Positions 1 to 9,130 of a stretch of DNA of 64,000 nt are shown here, piece after piece. Numbering within the stretch: the stretch's first letter is position 1; the number at the start of each line of letters is the position of its first letter. The notes under the pieces were generated by a model that saw only the letters and a program-made list of their open reading frames with translations, searched no databases and was not told the origin of the DNA. The translations under genes and the position numbers were made by a program. Origin of the DNA: Gammaproteobacteria bacterium (GTDB taxonomy: Bacteria > Pseudomonadota > Gammaproteobacteria > Competibacterales > Competibacteraceae); NCBI GenBank assembly GCA_024235095.1, contig JACKNC010000001.1, forward strand, positions 1,215,501-1,279,500. The letters are read 5' to 3'.

Positions 1-1
1 C

Positions 2-901
2 CCAGATACGGCTGCGGCTTTATTGATCGATGCTGATAGCAAGGAAGGAAATCTTCAGTTAAAAGATTGGGTTCGCAAAAATAACCGGCAAGTTTTAATC
101 GCCTTCAGCAACAGAATGGAAGGTTTCCCGGAGAATGTTTTGGTCTTGCCGCGTCCGTTACGGTCTGCTGAGTTGATACCGGTCTTGCGGCAAGCTAGCA
201 AGCAGTTTTTGAGTTCTTTTAATGAAAAAGAAGAGCAATGCTTTTCTAAAGCTTCTCAAATTAGTTCTTTAAGCAATGAAATTGATGTTGAAGACAAGCC
301 AATCAGAATTTATCGAGTTTTAGAAGTTTTATATAACAATAAAAATAAGATAATAAAGGTTACCGATAGGATTGCGCGTATAGTCATTTTTAATTTAGAA
401 CGTCGGCGTTATTACACTACACACTTTTCCCAAATGGAAATAGAGGATTTAATCGCTTCCCCTGTTAGCGATATGCAAATAGAAGAACTCAATTATGAGC
501 AACTTGCTAGAGCGATACAAAACCTTAAAGCGCAGGATCTAGATGCGCCGCTTTGGATAGCGGCTTTAGCTACATCTAACGATCAATTGTTTGATGGCTT
601 ATCCCTTACCGGATCCTATCGGTTAAATCGCTGGCCAAATCTGAAGAAATTAGGCCAAGATCCTCTACACATGAAGCTTACAGCATTAGTGAGGCGTGGT
701 GGTACTATTAATCAATTTACCGATCTTCTTAAAGTGCCAGCCGAAGATGTCATCGGCTTTATCAATGCTTGTCATATCTTAAATTATTTAGAGCATCGAG
801 AGGAGCCTGCTATGCTAAAAAAGATGCTTGATAGCAACAAACAATCGAATGCCAGTAAGCGAAGTTTATTCAGTAGAATTCGTAGTCGGTTAGGAATCTG
901 A
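2..901 (+). CDS. pseudo-receiver / PATAN-like signalling protein (5' end missing)
   Basis: The reading frame is open to the window edge, so the start lies outside. The first ~60 residues resemble the end of a CheY-like receiver fold (a 'LIDAD' strand, then 'VLPRPLRSAELIPVL' like the K-P-x-x-x-x-E-L end of receivers). The C-terminal ~130 residues, with 'LTGSYRLNRWPNLKKL' and a winged-helix-like tail, resemble PATAN/DUF4388-type regions found with roadblock GTPase systems. The stop TGA overlaps the next ATG, so it is translationally coupled to the GTPase gene. Base composition is clearly more AT-rich than the core genes of the window. Domain naming is by eye; the role is inferred to be signal input or output for the GTPase module. 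Confidence 0.6.
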   Translation, partial: PDTAAALLIDADSKEGNLQLKDWVRKNNRQVLIAFSNRMEGFPENVLVLPRPLRSAELIPVLRQASKQFLSSFNEKEEQCFSKASQISSLSNEIDVEDKPIRIYRVLEVLYNNKNKIIKVTDRIARIVIFNLERRRYYTTHFSQMEIEDLIASPVSDMQIEELNYEQLARAIQNLKAQDLDAPLWIAALATSNDQLFDGLSLTGSYRLNRWPNLKKLGQDPLHMKLTALVRRGGTINQFTDLLKVPAEDVIGFINACHILNYLEHREEPAMLKKMLDSNKQSNASKRSLFSRIRSRLGI

Positions 902-1428
902 TGAAACAAATCAAATTTATTTTTACTGGACCGCCTGGGGCTGGTAAAACAACCGCAATTGCAACTATCAGTGAATTCCCTCCAGTTTCTACAGATGTGT
1001 TTTCCACAGACGATTTGGCGAGGGTTAAAGAAAAAACAACTGTAGCTATGGATTTTGGTCAAATCACTTTAGACAATGGCCAGAAAATTGGTTTATACGG
1101 CACTCCTGGCCAGCAGCGCTACAGCTTTATGTGGGATATTTTAACGCAAGGTGGCTTGGGTTTGATTATTTTAATTGATAATCGACGTTCAGAACCACTT
1201 AAAGATTTGGAAATCTATTTAGATAGTTTTGCTGATTTTATCAGTAGAACTGATGCTGTCATTGGCGTTACTTGCTCAGACATTAAGGATATTCCAACGA
1301 TCGATGACTACCAAGAGATCCTGCAAACGCGCGGTCAAGTTTTCCCGATTTTTTTCATTGACGCTCGTAGCAAAGAGGATGTTGTTTTTTTGCTAAATTC
1401 CCTTTTGACATGTTTAGAGCTTTCATAA
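901..1428 (+). CDS. small Ras-like GTPase (COG2229 / conservon type)
   Basis: A 175-residue single-domain P-loop protein. Walker A is GPPGAGKT at residues 10-17. The switch II region reads 'GTPGQQRY', where Ras-like proteins have DxxGQE, and the base-recognition motif appears as 'TCSD' instead of NKxD. Such variants are typical of the small bacterial GTPases that sit beside roadblock/LC7 genes (MglA relatives, actinobacterial conservon CvnD). The ATG overlaps the preceding stop and two roadblock genes follow, so the partner proteins are local. Expected role: cytoplasmic nucleotide switch controlled by the roadblock proteins. Nucleotide preference and output are unknown. Confidence 0.8.
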   Translation: MKQIKFIFTGPPGAGKTTAIATISEFPPVSTDVFSTDDLARVKEKTTVAMDFGQITLDNGQKIGLYGTPGQQRYSFMWDILTQGGLGLIILIDNRRSEPLKDLEIYLDSFADFISRTDAVIGVTCSDIKDIPTIDDYQEILQTRGQVFPIFFIDARSKEDVVFLLNSLLTCLELS

Positions 1429-1519
1429 TTTTCACTGATATTAAATTCTACAGACTTCTTCTTCGAGAGGTTTAATCATTGCGATATTGTGTAAACAAAT
1501 ATGGAAAAGAGCGATTTCT

Positions 1520-2038
1520 ATGAAGCTTACAAGAGAAAAAATAAGCGCTATACTGGGCTTTAAAAGCGACGATAAAGCTAAATCAGCAAGCAATCCGGTT
1601 GAAGTAGAAACCCAGGAATCCGGTATGGAATACGAACATTTAATTGTTAATTATACTAAAGAGCAGTTAGCGGAGAGCGAATTAAGGCTAGCTGAATTTA
1701 TGAAGGTATGTATTGGCGCTTATGGCGCCCTTGTTTCAACAGTAGATGGTCATGAAGTTGTATATTCTTTAAAACGCGATATTCCACCTCATAAGATATC
1801 GACAATGAATAGTTCGTTGTTAGCGCTCGGCGAGAGCATTGCTAGGGAATCTTTACAACAGCTTTGCCAATTTGTGATTTTAGAAAATAGTGATGGGCGT
1901 GTTGTTTCTCTACGTATCAATGACATCTTGATGCTAACTTGTATTTCCACTAAAAATACTAATCTTGGGATGTTATTAAGTGCTGGTCGCAACACTGCAG
2001 ATTCTTTAGCAAAAATACTGCAATCAAGAACTCTGTAG
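1520..2038 (+). CDS. roadblock/LC7-domain protein 1
   Basis: 172 residues from the ATG at 1520, which has an AAGAG-type ribosome site about 9 bases upstream; an in-frame TTG at 1487 is less likely. A charged, Ser/Asn-rich N-terminal ~50 residues precedes an alpha/beta roadblock-like fold: 'CIGAYGALVSTVDGHEVVYSL', then a helix and two strands ending 'LMLTCISTKNTNLGMLLS'. Roadblock proteins dimerise and act as GAPs or scaffolds for Ras-like GTPases, which fits the GTPase gene 90 bases upstream. It probably belongs to the same transcript. The domain is more divergent than that of the next gene. Confidence 0.65.
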   Translation: MKLTREKISAILGFKSDDKAKSASNPVEVETQESGMEYEHLIVNYTKEQLAESELRLAEFMKVCIGAYGALVSTVDGHEVVYSLKRDIPPHKISTMNSSLLALGESIARESLQQLCQFVILENSDGRVVSLRINDILMLTCISTKNTNLGMLLSAGRNTADSLAKILQSRTL

Positions 2039-2084
2039 CGGTGTTTTTTTATAACTTCTTTTTAAAACTGAGGAGGATTTTTGT

Positions 2085-2495
2085 ATGGCTTCTTTGGATG
2101 AAATTTGCGAACAATTGGTTAAGAGCGTCAATGATGCATTGGGTGCTGCTGTTGTGGACCTTTCTTCCGGCTTGTTATTAGCCGTAGCCCATAATGTGCC
2201 TTATTTCACTCAAAGCTATCTGGATGCGGTTGCAGCAGCGGCTGTTGATATGTTCCGTGGTAATACTGTCAGTACTGTTGAGGATATGCTAAGCACTCAG
2301 CGAGGCACAACTGTACATAAAATGATTAAAGAAGTGCAAATGACAACTGAAAAAACATATCATTTTATGTCGATTGTACCAGGAAAGGAAAATTCGTTGC
2401 TTGTGCTAATTACAGGAAAGAAAGCGAATTTAGGAATGGGATGGGCTGCATTGCGAGGGGCTTTGCCGAAGGTTGCTCCTATGTGTCCGTCTTGA
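2085..2495 (+). CDS. roadblock/LC7-domain protein 2
   Basis: A 136-residue compact roadblock/LC7 protein covering one domain almost end to end: 'LGAAVVDLSSGLLLAVAHN' (strand-turn-strand), a long Ala-rich helix, then 'YHFMSIVPGKENSLLVLITG' and 'ANLGMGWAALR'. A strong AGGAGG-like ribosome site lies a few bases upstream of the ATG. It is the last gene of the four-gene AT-rich module and is followed by a rho-independent terminator. Having two different roadblock proteins suggests a heterodimer acting on the GTPase; that pairing is inference. Confidence 0.8.
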   Translation: MASLDEICEQLVKSVNDALGAAVVDLSSGLLLAVAHNVPYFTQSYLDAVAAAAVDMFRGNTVSTVEDMLSTQRGTTVHKMIKEVQMTTEKTYHFMSIVPGKENSLLVLITGKKANLGMGWAALRGALPKVAPMCPS

Positions 2496-2512
2496 GTCGA
2501 AATAATTATACT

Positions 2513-2550
2513 AAAAAGCGCTCTTTATATAGCAAGGGGAGCGCTTTTTT
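2513..2550. terminator. bidirectional rho-independent terminator
   Basis: An 11-bp perfect stem, AAAAAGCGCTC (2513-2523) pairing with GAGCGCTTTTT (2539-2549), with a 15-base loop. There is an A run on one side and a T run on the other, so it can end transcription from both the roadblock operon (+) and the phosphoesterase gene (-). The TAA stop of the minus-strand gene overlaps the distal T run. Confidence 0.85.
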
Positions 2551-4078
2551 ATCGCCCTTTACGTAAACGATCAATCAACTGTATCGGAAAACCGTAGCGA
2601 TGCATATCCCTTATAGTGTGCTCTAAATCATAATCTACTTGATAAAAGTGGATTGTCTTCTGCTGTTGATCAAAAATTGCGAATTCCGCGCCCGTTTTGC
2701 CACTGCGGGGCTGCCCCACAGAGCCTGGGCATACCAAGCAATGGTTAATATCCTCCAGCAGTAATTGTTTGGCTTTCTCAAACCCATGACGTTTTTTTCG
2801 ATGATAATAAGCGCCTTGAATATGTGTGTGTCCATGCAAGCAAATACGGATGGCGTGTTCTGCCAAATAGTTCAGGTTTTCTTCATAAGTTAGTTGGTAA
2901 ATGTAAGCATTAAAAAAAGTTTTATCTTGCGGAGCGCCATGTACCGCAATCCAGTCATCTTGTTGATGATAAGCAGGTAAAGCAGCTAGCCAATCACATT
3001 CTGTGCTTCCCACTTCATCTGCAGTCCACTCTAGCACCCAACGCCCAACTGGTGAAAATCCACGGGAGGGAACTCCGGCAATCAAAGCATGATCATGGTT
3101 TCCTTTAATAACTAGAAAATTGCGTTTTTGAAGCTCATGGATACATTCCATTGGATGAGGACCATAACCAACGATGTCACCGAGCACGATCGCATCCTTA
3201 AGTCCCCACTTATCTAATTGGCTTAATACCGCTGTTAAAGCTGGGAAGTTAGCATGTATATCTGCCAAAATCGCAAATTTCTTTTCTTGGATTCCTTCGC
3301 GTCGTTGCTGTACCTTACTTGTGGTTGAAGGCGAAGCCTCAAATCCTTCAAGAAAATGCTGTTTGCGCTCCACTTGTTTTTCATTGGCGTAGAATAGTTT
3401 GTTAATCTGTTGGCTGATAACCACAATCCAATGAGTATCATTAAAGTTATCAAGTAATTTTTTGCGAAAGATGACGCCAAGTTTCTGAGCGTGTTCTTGA
3501 GACAACCATTCCAATTGCCGAAACCAAACACCGAGTATCTGTGTTAAGCTATTAAAGTTATCCCATTTATAAATATCATCATCTATATAATATAATTTTC
3601 CATATTGATCAATACCATAATTTGATAATCCCTCATCAAGCTTAATGTTAAAATTAGCAGCAACGTAAAAATATATGTCTGCCATATTTTCCATGTGTTT
3701 TAATAAGTCATATGGGGGAATAGTTTTATATCCGATATGCAACGGTAAAAGTTTTGGCGTTATGTTGGCAATGAGAATTTGCTCGAATTGATGAACATAA
3801 AACCATGTTTTGGAAGGATTGTGAACATAATATTGACGCTCTTTCGCTAAAACTTGCTCTATCCAACGTTTACTATCACGTTCGTTGAATTGATATTCAG
3901 AGTGGCATTTAATAACATAATTATCATTAGCGATGATTTTAGTGACAGGACGTCCTGTAAATGTGTCACCATGAATCAATGGACTTACTTCATTATTAAA
4001 TACCTCTTTTATGGTTTTAAGATCAATACCTTGATTTGGTTCAATTGAATCGACAATGCTAAAATTCATAATCGTCAT
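2549..4078 (-). CDS. kinase-like domain fused to YfcE-type metallophosphoesterase
   Basis: 509 residues. The C-terminal ~240 residues carry the calcineurin-like phosphoesterase motifs in order: 'LADIHANFPAL', 'LGDIVGYGPHP', 'KGNHDHAL' and 'LHGHTH', as in YfcE/MJ0936-type enzymes. The N-terminal ~250 residues look like a degenerate protein-kinase fold: a 'YVIKCHSE' strand with a candidate Lys, and 'GLSNYGIDQYGKLYYIDDD', which resembles the catalytic-loop Asn and metal-binding Asp. It faces the GTPase/roadblock operon across a shared terminator and shares its low GC. A combined kinase and phosphatase role is inference; the kinase assignment is weaker than the phosphoesterase one. Confidence 0.65.
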   Translation of the reverse strand: MTIMNFSIVDSIEPNQGIDLKTIKEVFNNEVSPLIHGDTFTGRPVTKIIANDNYVIKCHSEYQFNERDSKRWIEQVLAKERQYYVHNPSKTWFYVHQFEQILIANITPKLLPLHIGYKTIPPYDLLKHMENMADIYFYVAANFNIKLDEGLSNYGIDQYGKLYYIDDDIYKWDNFNSLTQILGVWFRQLEWLSQEHAQKLGVIFRKKLLDNFNDTHWIVVISQQINKLFYANEKQVERKQHFLEGFEASPSTTSKVQQRREGIQEKKFAILADIHANFPALTAVLSQLDKWGLKDAIVLGDIVGYGPHPMECIHELQKRNFLVIKGNHDHALIAGVPSRGFSPVGRWVLEWTADEVGSTECDWLAALPAYHQQDDWIAVHGAPQDKTFFNAYIYQLTYEENLNYLAEHAIRICLHGHTHIQGAYYHRKKRHGFEKAKQLLLEDINHCLVCPGSVGQPRSGKTGAEFAIFDQQQKTIHFYQVDYDLEHTIRDMHRYGFPIQLIDRLRKGR

Positions 4079-4188
4079 TTTTAGTAACCGCCATCACACA
4101 CAGGAAAAATTACACGAAGGGGAAATTTCATGCTGCGTCCGAGGAACGCCATCAAGACTTTTCAGGGAGAGAATTTATGACTGACGAG

Positions 4189-5829
4189 TCAATAAGTCCA
4201 ACGCGGCGGCGCATCTGCTCCGGCAAAGTTGATCGGCGCCAGCACTGTGTCTCGCACCGGTGCAGATTCGTTAGCTTGCGGATAATCTAGCGTGTAATGC
4301 AGGCCCCGGCTTTCCTTGCGCGCTAGGGCGCTGCGAATAATCAACTCTGCGACCTGTGCCAGATTGCGCAATTCAATCACATTTCCGCTGATGCGGAAAT
4401 TACCGTAATACTCGTCAATTTCTCCTAATAGCAATTCAACCCGACGCCGGGCGCGTTGCAGGCGCTTATCAGTGCGCACAATACCGACATAGTCCCACAT
4501 GAACTGACGTAATTCCGCCCAGTTATGGGTGACCACGACTTCTTCGTCGGAATCCGTGACCCGGCTTTCGTCCCAAGCGGGCAATGCAGGTGGGATCGGC
4601 GCACGATCCAGTTGCGGACCTATATCCTTGGCAGCGGCGGTGGCGAACACCAGACATTCCAGGAGTGAATTGCTGGCCATGCGGTTGGCGCCGTGCAAGC
4701 CCGTAAAAGCGACTTCCCCAGTAGCGTACAGCCCTTCCACATCGGTGCGTGCCCGCAAATCGGTCATCACTCCGCCACAAGTATAGTGCGCCGCCGGCAC
4801 GACCGGAATGGGCTGCCGGGCCATGTCAAAGCCATACTCCAGGCATTTGGCGTGAATATTCGGAAAATGCGCGCGGATAAAGTCAGCAGGCTTATGGCTG
4901 ATGTCCAGATAGACGCACTCCGCACCCAGGCGCTTCATTTCATGGTCAATGGCCCGGGCTACGATGTCGCGAGGGGCTAATTCCATCCGCACATCGAAAT
5001 TGCGCATGAAGCGGGTTCCATCCGGTAACAGCAAATAGCCGCCTTCCCCGCGCACCGCCTCGGAAATCAGAAAGTTCTTGGCCTGTGTATGATAGAGACA
5101 GGTCGGGTGAAACTGCATGAACTCCATGTTGGCTACCCGGCAACCCGCTCGCCACGCCATAGCAATGCCATCACCGGTAGAACCGTCTGGATTGCTGGAA
5201 TAGAGATAGGCCCGACTGGCCCCGCCGGTGGCCAGCACCACGAACCGCGCCGCCAGCGCTTCAACCTGGTCACGGTGCTGATCCAGTACATAAGCCCCCA
5301 GACAACGATTACCAGCCAGGCCCAGTTTACGGCGGGTAATCAGATCGACGGCGATATACTGATCCAGCAAGACGATGTTCGGATGTTCGCGCGCGCGCGC
5401 TTCCAGGGCCGTCTGAATCGCCCGGCCGGTCGCATCCGCCGCGTGAACGATGCGACGATGGCTATGACCGCCTTCGCGATGCAGATGATAATCAACGATG
5501 CCTTCCGCATTTGGTTCACGAGTGAAGGGTACGCCCTGTTGGCTGAGCCATTCAATCACTTCGCGACCGTGTTCGACGGTAAAACGAACTGCGTCGGCAT
5601 GACACAGGCCGGCCCCAGCAATCAAGGTATCCTGAACGTGGGATTCAATCGAGTCGCCGACATCCAGCACCGCCGAGACGCCGCCCTGGGCATAATAGGT
5701 GCTGCCCTCATGCAGAGGGCCTTTGGCGAGCACGGCAATGCGGGTGCTGTTGGCCAACCGCAGCGCCAGGCTGAGACCGGCGGCGCCGCTGCCAATAATG
5801 AGTACATCGAAGTCGGCGAGCGAAGTCAT
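4189..5829 (-). CDS. nadB: L-aspartate oxidase
   Basis: 546 residues, full length for NadB. It oxidises L-aspartate to iminoaspartate, the first step of NAD synthesis, using FAD in the cytoplasm. The N-terminal dinucleotide fold GSGAAG is at residues 13-18. The fumarate-reductase-like signature 'HREGGHSHRR' with the following 'HAADATGR' is intact, and a C-terminal helical domain of this flavoprotein family is present. It is transcribed alone, away from the flippase-like gene that follows on the other strand. No nadA or nadC lies in the window. Confidence 0.95.
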   Translation of the reverse strand: MTSLADFDVLIIGSGAAGLSLALRLANSTRIAVLAKGPLHEGSTYYAQGGVSAVLDVGDSIESHVQDTLIAGAGLCHADAVRFTVEHGREVIEWLSQQGVPFTREPNAEGIVDYHLHREGGHSHRRIVHAADATGRAIQTALEARAREHPNIVLLDQYIAVDLITRRKLGLAGNRCLGAYVLDQHRDQVEALAARFVVLATGGASRAYLYSSNPDGSTGDGIAMAWRAGCRVANMEFMQFHPTCLYHTQAKNFLISEAVRGEGGYLLLPDGTRFMRNFDVRMELAPRDIVARAIDHEMKRLGAECVYLDISHKPADFIRAHFPNIHAKCLEYGFDMARQPIPVVPAAHYTCGGVMTDLRARTDVEGLYATGEVAFTGLHGANRMASNSLLECLVFATAAAKDIGPQLDRAPIPPALPAWDESRVTDSDEEVVVTHNWAELRQFMWDYVGIVRTDKRLQRARRRVELLLGEIDEYYGNFRISGNVIELRNLAQVAELIIRSALARKESRGLHYTLDYPQANESAPVRDTVLAPINFAGADAPPRWTY

Positions 5830-5992
5830 GACTTGTGAGCCACTCCAGGAATAAGGTATTGTCCCAAGGCGCTGGGGTTACTGCATTGGACGCCAGTGCA
5901 GTGTCATGTTTTATTCTTAATCACGCCACAACTATAACCCTATCCCGGCGAGTCTGCGAACTTATACCCAACACCGATAGGCAGGAGTCCGC

Positions 5993-6919
5993 TTGTCCCC
6001 CCACCATCGCCGCGCCCTGACCCTGAGCATGGGTTTCGCCGCCCTGTTGTATCTGGGTTTTGTGCTGGTTGCCGACCGGGAAGCGGTGTTCGCGGCCTTG
6101 CAGCGCGCCAGTTTAACCATGCTGCTGGGCATTTTCGCCCTGTCGTTGCTGAATTACCTGTTGCGGTTCTGGCGCTGGCAACGCTATGTCGCCGCCTTTG
6201 ACCATGCCTTGCCGATCCGGCGGCATTTTCTGTATTACCTAGCGGGTTTTACGTTGACGGTCACGCCGGGCAAAGCCGGCGAGGCAGTGCGGTCGTTATA
6301 CCTGCATCAGCATGGCGTAACGTATGCGCAGAGCCTGGCGGCGCTGTTTGTGGAACGCCTGCTGGATGTGCTGGCGATGAGTCTGCTGGCGTTACTGATT
6401 CTGCTAGCCCGACCGGATTATGCTTGGCTGGTGGCGGTGGCCTGGATCTTGACCTTGGGATTGGGTGGGCTAGTCACGTGCCCCTGGTTGCCGGGGAAGC
6501 TGCGGGGCTGGGGACGCAATCATCGCTATGGCCATCAATTCGAGCGGTTGGCCCGCCTGCTGGATGCGGCGGCGACGCTGTTGCGACCCGGTTCTCTACT
6601 ATTTGGGTTGAGTTTGGGCGTTTTGTCCTGGGGGCTGGAGGGATCGGCCTTGTATTGGATTGCGCAGGATATCGGGGCCGGGATCAATCTGGCGACGGGT
6701 CTGGGCGTCTATGCTATCGCGGTACTGGCCGGGGCGTTGTCGTTTTTGCCGGGTGGGCTGGGGGGAACCGAAGCGGTGATGGGATTGTTGCTGGTGGCCT
6801 TCGGCGCGGATGCGGCGTCAGCGGTCGCCATTACCCTGCTCTGCCGGATTGCGACGCTCTGGTTTGCCGTGGCGCTAGGTGGGGTGGCGGTGGGGGCGTT
6901 GGGTATTAACAGACTGTAA
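5993..6919 (+). CDS. lysylphosphatidylglycerol synthase TM-region / UPF0104-like membrane protein
   Basis: 308 residues with about eight hydrophobic helices. The pattern 'LNYLLRFWRWQRYV' followed by 'TVTPGKAGEAVRSLYL' and a late 'SFLPGGLGGTEAVMGLLL' is characteristic of the MprF flippase-like / UPF0104 family of inner-membrane proteins. The chosen start is TTG at 5993 because AGGAG at 5983-5987 is correctly spaced and no ATG precedes the first helix. The substrate is unknown; the family moves or presents lipids. It is divergent from nadB. Confidence 0.7.
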   Translation: MSPHHRRALTLSMGFAALLYLGFVLVADREAVFAALQRASLTMLLGIFALSLLNYLLRFWRWQRYVAAFDHALPIRRHFLYYLAGFTLTVTPGKAGEAVRSLYLHQHGVTYAQSLAALFVERLLDVLAMSLLALLILLARPDYAWLVAVAWILTLGLGGLVTCPWLPGKLRGWGRNHRYGHQFERLARLLDAAATLLRPGSLLFGLSLGVLSWGLEGSALYWIAQDIGAGINLATGLGVYAIAVLAGALSFLPGGLGGTEAVMGLLLVAFGADAASAVAITLLCRIATLWFAVALGGVAVGALGINRL

Positions 6920-7074
6920 TAAACGATTCTCTCTGATCTTCACTGATCCAACCACCCTGGCGCTACGCGCCACCCCTCATTGAAAAGGAGGGGAAAATAG
7001 CTTGCAGGATCAAGACCCGGATTGATCAGTTCACTGGACAGTCCGTACTCAACCACTCACAGAGTGGGAGGCGT
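6920..7074. other. intergenic region between convergent genes
   Basis: A short non-coding stretch between the flippase-like gene and the minus-strand GGDEF/EAL fragment. It holds two small hairpins, around 'GGCGCTACGCGCC' and 'CCACTCACAGAGTGG'. Neither has a T run, so they are weak terminator candidates only. Confidence 0.35.
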
Positions 7075-9130
7075 TTATTCGATTTGCCCTGGTTCAAGCC
7101 CGAGCATCGCCTGCAACAGCGCTTCAGCCGCTGGCGGCGCGAGCGGTCGGGACAGGTAGTAACCCTGACCATAGTGGCAACCCTGCGCTTTCAGACAGTC
7201 CCATTGCTCGGCGGTTTCGATTCCTTCCGCAATCGTCTGAATCCGCATTTCCTTCGCCAGAGCAACCAGCGTCTTGATCAATCCAGGTGGTTCGTGACTG
7301 GCGGTGATCCTGGAGACAAACGATCGATCGATTTTGATCGCATCGACCTGAAAAGTATCGAGATAGCTCAATGAAGAATAACCCGTGCCAAAGTCATCCA
7401 TGTGGATTTCAAAACCCAGGTTCCTCAGTTGCTTAAGCATGGCGGCGGCATCCTCCGTATCTTTAATCAGCGCGGTTTCCGTGACTTCGATGGCCAGCGC
7501 CGAGGCTGGCAAGCCGGTATCGGCCAGGATCGCCGTCGCACGCTGTACGAACAGCGCATGCTGAAATTGCCGGGCTGACAGGTTCACGCTGATTTTGAGA
7601 GATGCGGCGGACGGATAACAGCGCCGCCAATCCGCCAACTGGCGACACGCCTCTTCCAGTATCCAGAGACCCAGCGGCACAATCAATCCGGTATTTTCCA
7701 ACGTCGCCATAAATTCACCCGGCGCGAGTAAGCCGCGTTCTGGATGCTGCCAGCGCAATAATGCTTCAAAACCATGAATTTCTTCAGAAATCATCGCCAC
7801 AATTGGCTGATACCAAAGCCGAAATTCACTGACTTCCAGCGCCCGTTTCAGCTCGGTTTCCAACATCAATTGCCGCATAATCTGGTCACGCATGCCAATA
7901 TCAAACAGTTCATAGCGCGCCTTGCCCAACGCCTTGGCGCGATACATGGCGATATCGGCGTCCCGCAGGAGTTGCTCCGGCGTCTCATAGTCCGGCGAAC
8001 CCAGGGTAATCCCGATACTGGCGGAAATCGTGATCGTCTGTTGTTCCTGAAGAACTCGCGGCAAGGCTAAAACTCCGAGCAGGCGGTCGGCGGTCTGCAG
8101 AGCGTCCCGGACATCATTGAGATCCTCGAGCAGCAGCACGAATTCATCGCCCCCCAGACGGGCCAGGGTATCGATAGCGCGGATGTTGCGGCGCAGACAC
8201 TGGGTGACTGCAATCAAGAGCGCATCGCCTGCGCTGTGACCCTGCGTATCGTTGATAAGTTTAAAGTGGTCCAAATCGAGAAACAGGACGGCGTACATCC
8301 GGTCGGGAAATCGCTTATGGCGCTCAATGGCCTGACGCAGGTAGTCTATGAAAGCAGTGCGATTGGGCAACCCAGTCAACGTATCGTGCAGAGCCTGGTG
8401 CCGAAGTTGCTCTTCACTCTGTTTGCGGCGGTCGATGTCGGTGCTGGACCCGGCCATGCGATAGGGCGAGTCGTTGCTATCACGCACCGCCAAGCCGCGA
8501 CTGAGCACCCAGAAATAGTGTTGATCCTTGTGCAACAACCGGTGTTCGCATTCAAAGTAGGGTGCATGACGGTCCAAGTGAGCGGTGAGCGCGTCCTGCA
8601 TGTGGCATCGGTCAGCAGGATGGATGCGCGATAGCCATTCGATGGGATCGTTGCCCAAATCATTTTCCGTATAGCCCAGCATTTCCTTGAAGCGTGGCGA
8701 TAGATACAATTGCTGGCGTCGCAAATCCCAGTCCCATAAACCGTCGTTCGCCCCGTGCACGGCGAGACTATAGCGCTCCTCGCTTTCCCGCAGCGCTTGC
8801 TCGGCAGTGCGCTGCGCCTGCAAGTTTTCCATAAAAAGATTAAACCAGCGCGTCAATTCACCGATTTCGTCCTGGCTGTTCACCACGAGGCGGGTATTAA
8901 GGTCCAGACGTTCATCCCGCAGGCGCTTAAAACCGTCGATAACGGCTTGAACAGGCTTTACAACGTGCCGGGAATACAGAGTGGCTACCAAAGCCACCAT
9001 GCCAAAGCAAACCAGCAGAATGAGCGCGGTGACCCGCTGGATCGGGGCGGCTCCGGCGGCCAGAGTGCGATCAGGGATGAAGCTCTCCAGGTACCAGCCG
9101 TTTTGCGGTACTGCTACATGGCTGATCGTA
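7075..9130 (-). pseudogene. 3' part of IS-split Cache-HAMP-PAS-GGDEF-EAL cyclic-di-GMP enzyme
   Basis: This fragment encodes ~685 residues: the end of the Cache sensor, a transmembrane helix ('VTALILLVCFGMVALVATLY'), HAMP, PAS/PAC ('YSLAVHGANDGLWDWDL'), GGDEF and EAL domains. The GGDEF domain has 'LGGDEF' with an upstream RxxD product-inhibition site (RAID). The EAL domain has 'FEALLRWQHPERG' and 'DDFGTGYSSLSYLD', so both sites look catalytic. It is cut off from its N-terminal part by the IS66-family element at 9131-10806. An internal ATG at 9000 could start a cytoplasmic HAMP-PAS-GGDEF-EAL product if a promoter exists. Confidence 0.9.
9123..9130. repeat. 8-bp target site duplication, left copy
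   Basis: TGATCGTA directly abuts the left end of the IS66-family element and is repeated at 10807-10814 on the other side. Eight bases is the usual duplication for IS66 elements. Confidence 0.9.

Noticed and set aside
5089..5838. A 249-codon plus-strand frame opposite nadB
   Set aside because: Antisense shadow of a clear NadB gene; its translation has no family-like motifs and starts inside the coding strand of nadB.
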